From: Alphaproteobacteria bacterium
GTDB lineage: Bacteria; Pseudomonadota; Alphaproteobacteria; RF32; CAG-239
NCBI GenBank assembly: GCA_017650255.1
Contig: JAGCFG010000107.1
Span: 1-5,559 of the forward strand
Reading direction: 5' to 3'
DNA length: 5,559 nucleotides
The position numbers and the translations under genes are program-made. The first letter of the stretch is position 1. Each line of letters begins with the position of its first letter. The notes below the pieces were generated by a model that saw nothing but the letters and a program-made list of their open reading frames with translations, had not been told where the DNA came from and did not search any database. Below are positions 5,181 through 5,559 of this stretch, in pieces.

Positions 5181-5559
5181 TTACTCATAGTCATCTAGGG
5201 ATTCATCTATCATCCCAATGGTGTTGATGAAAAACAGTCCAAACAGCCAGACCACCAGATACCATGCTAGCACGCCGACAACGAGAATCAATGTTCTGGC
5301 ATGATTTGGCATGCGTAAGCCCAAGAAAATCCATAAGGCTGTTGCCAGTATAACACAGACAAGCCACTCCCAGTTGTAGCAAGTCCATTTTCCTCCTCTG
5401 GCATCGAGCGGGGTAAGTTTGATTCCGGCATAAAGCAGGACAATGCCAAAGATGAACATGCCTATTCCCCATGTCAAAGGGGTTTGAGCGTTCAGTACCC
5501 AAATACTGAATACTGCGGAAAAGAGCAGTGTCAGTACAAACAGCCAAATGTGGCTACGA
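5181..5559 (-). CDS. Small multi-pass membrane protein, unknown function, 5' end outside window
   Basis: The minus-strand frame is open from the right edge to TAA at 5181-5183, so at least 126 residues are visible and the start is not. Four likely membrane segments appear: SHIWLFVLTLLFSAVFSIWVL (about 2-22), TWGIGMFIFGIVLLYAGIKL (about 29-48), WEWLVCVILATALWIFLGL (about 65-83) and LILVVGVLAWYLVVWLFGLFFI (about 92-113). Short polar loops follow, including DARGGKWTCYN, and the tail is acidic, MIDESLDDYE. A TTG at 5475-5477 could be read as a start but would remove the first helix, so I prefer an upstream start. I do not recognise the family; Trp-rich helices and small size suggest a DUF-type inner-membrane protein. 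It has its own terminator and is convergent with the macro gene. Confidence 0.6.
   Translation of the reverse strand, partial: RSHIWLFVLTLLFSAVFSIWVLNAQTPLTWGIGMFIFGIVLLYAGIKLTPLDARGGKWTCYNWEWLVCVILATALWIFLGLRMPNHARTLILVVGVLAWYLVVWLFGLFFINTIGMIDESLDDYE

Noticed and set aside
5475..5477. TTG as the start of the membrane protein
   Set aside because: The frame stays open to the window edge and the upstream residues form another convincing membrane helix, so the true start is probably outside.
5203..5547. Second minus-strand frame (114 codons) overlapping the membrane protein
   Set aside because: It is cysteine/histidine-rich with no domain pattern, while the alternate frame gives four clear membrane helices ending next to its own terminator.

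Overview
The window reads as bacterial chromosome, most likely from a Gram-negative proteobacterium. The acid phosphatase has a Sec-type signal peptide and belongs to a periplasmic family. Promoters look like sigma-70 (TTGACT then TATAAA or TACTAT), start sites carry purine-rich ribosome binding sites, and gene ends carry strong intrinsic terminators. A moderately AT-rich, host-associated alphaproteobacterium would fit, but that is a guess and no marker gene is present to settle it.

Left block (1-1269): the C-terminal part of an IetS-type subtilisin-like (S8) serine protease, cut by the left edge. It is visibly more AT-rich than the rest and looks like acquired defence or plasmid-stability cargo. 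Its usual AAA+ ATPase partner (IetA) would lie outside the window. Boundary (1270-1612): two identical 46-bp copies of a bidirectional terminator palindrome flank a GC-richer 35-codon reading frame. After them come a short stretch resembling an antisense tRNA T-arm and a near-consensus promoter. This looks like the junction between the acquired block and the resident genes.

Middle block (1613-3001): a sodium-coupled neurotransmitter:sodium symporter (NSS) family transporter, complete in length but interrupted by one in-frame TGA at codon 71. It is best called a recent pseudogene unless the base is a sequencing error. It ends in a strong terminator.

Right block (3047-5174): a promoter drives a two-gene overlapping operon, a class A non-specific acid phosphatase (PhoN type, with all three catalytic motifs) and a GNAT acetyltransferase with a cysteine-rich tail. 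Next is a separately promoted, divergent macro-domain protein. Its terminator meets, back to back, the terminator of a minus-strand gene for a small multi-pass membrane protein that runs off the right edge.

The genes do not form one obvious pathway. The most interesting points are the IetS fragment, the twin-terminator cassette at its edge, the single nonsense codon in an otherwise intact transporter, and the altered ligand loop of the macro protein.
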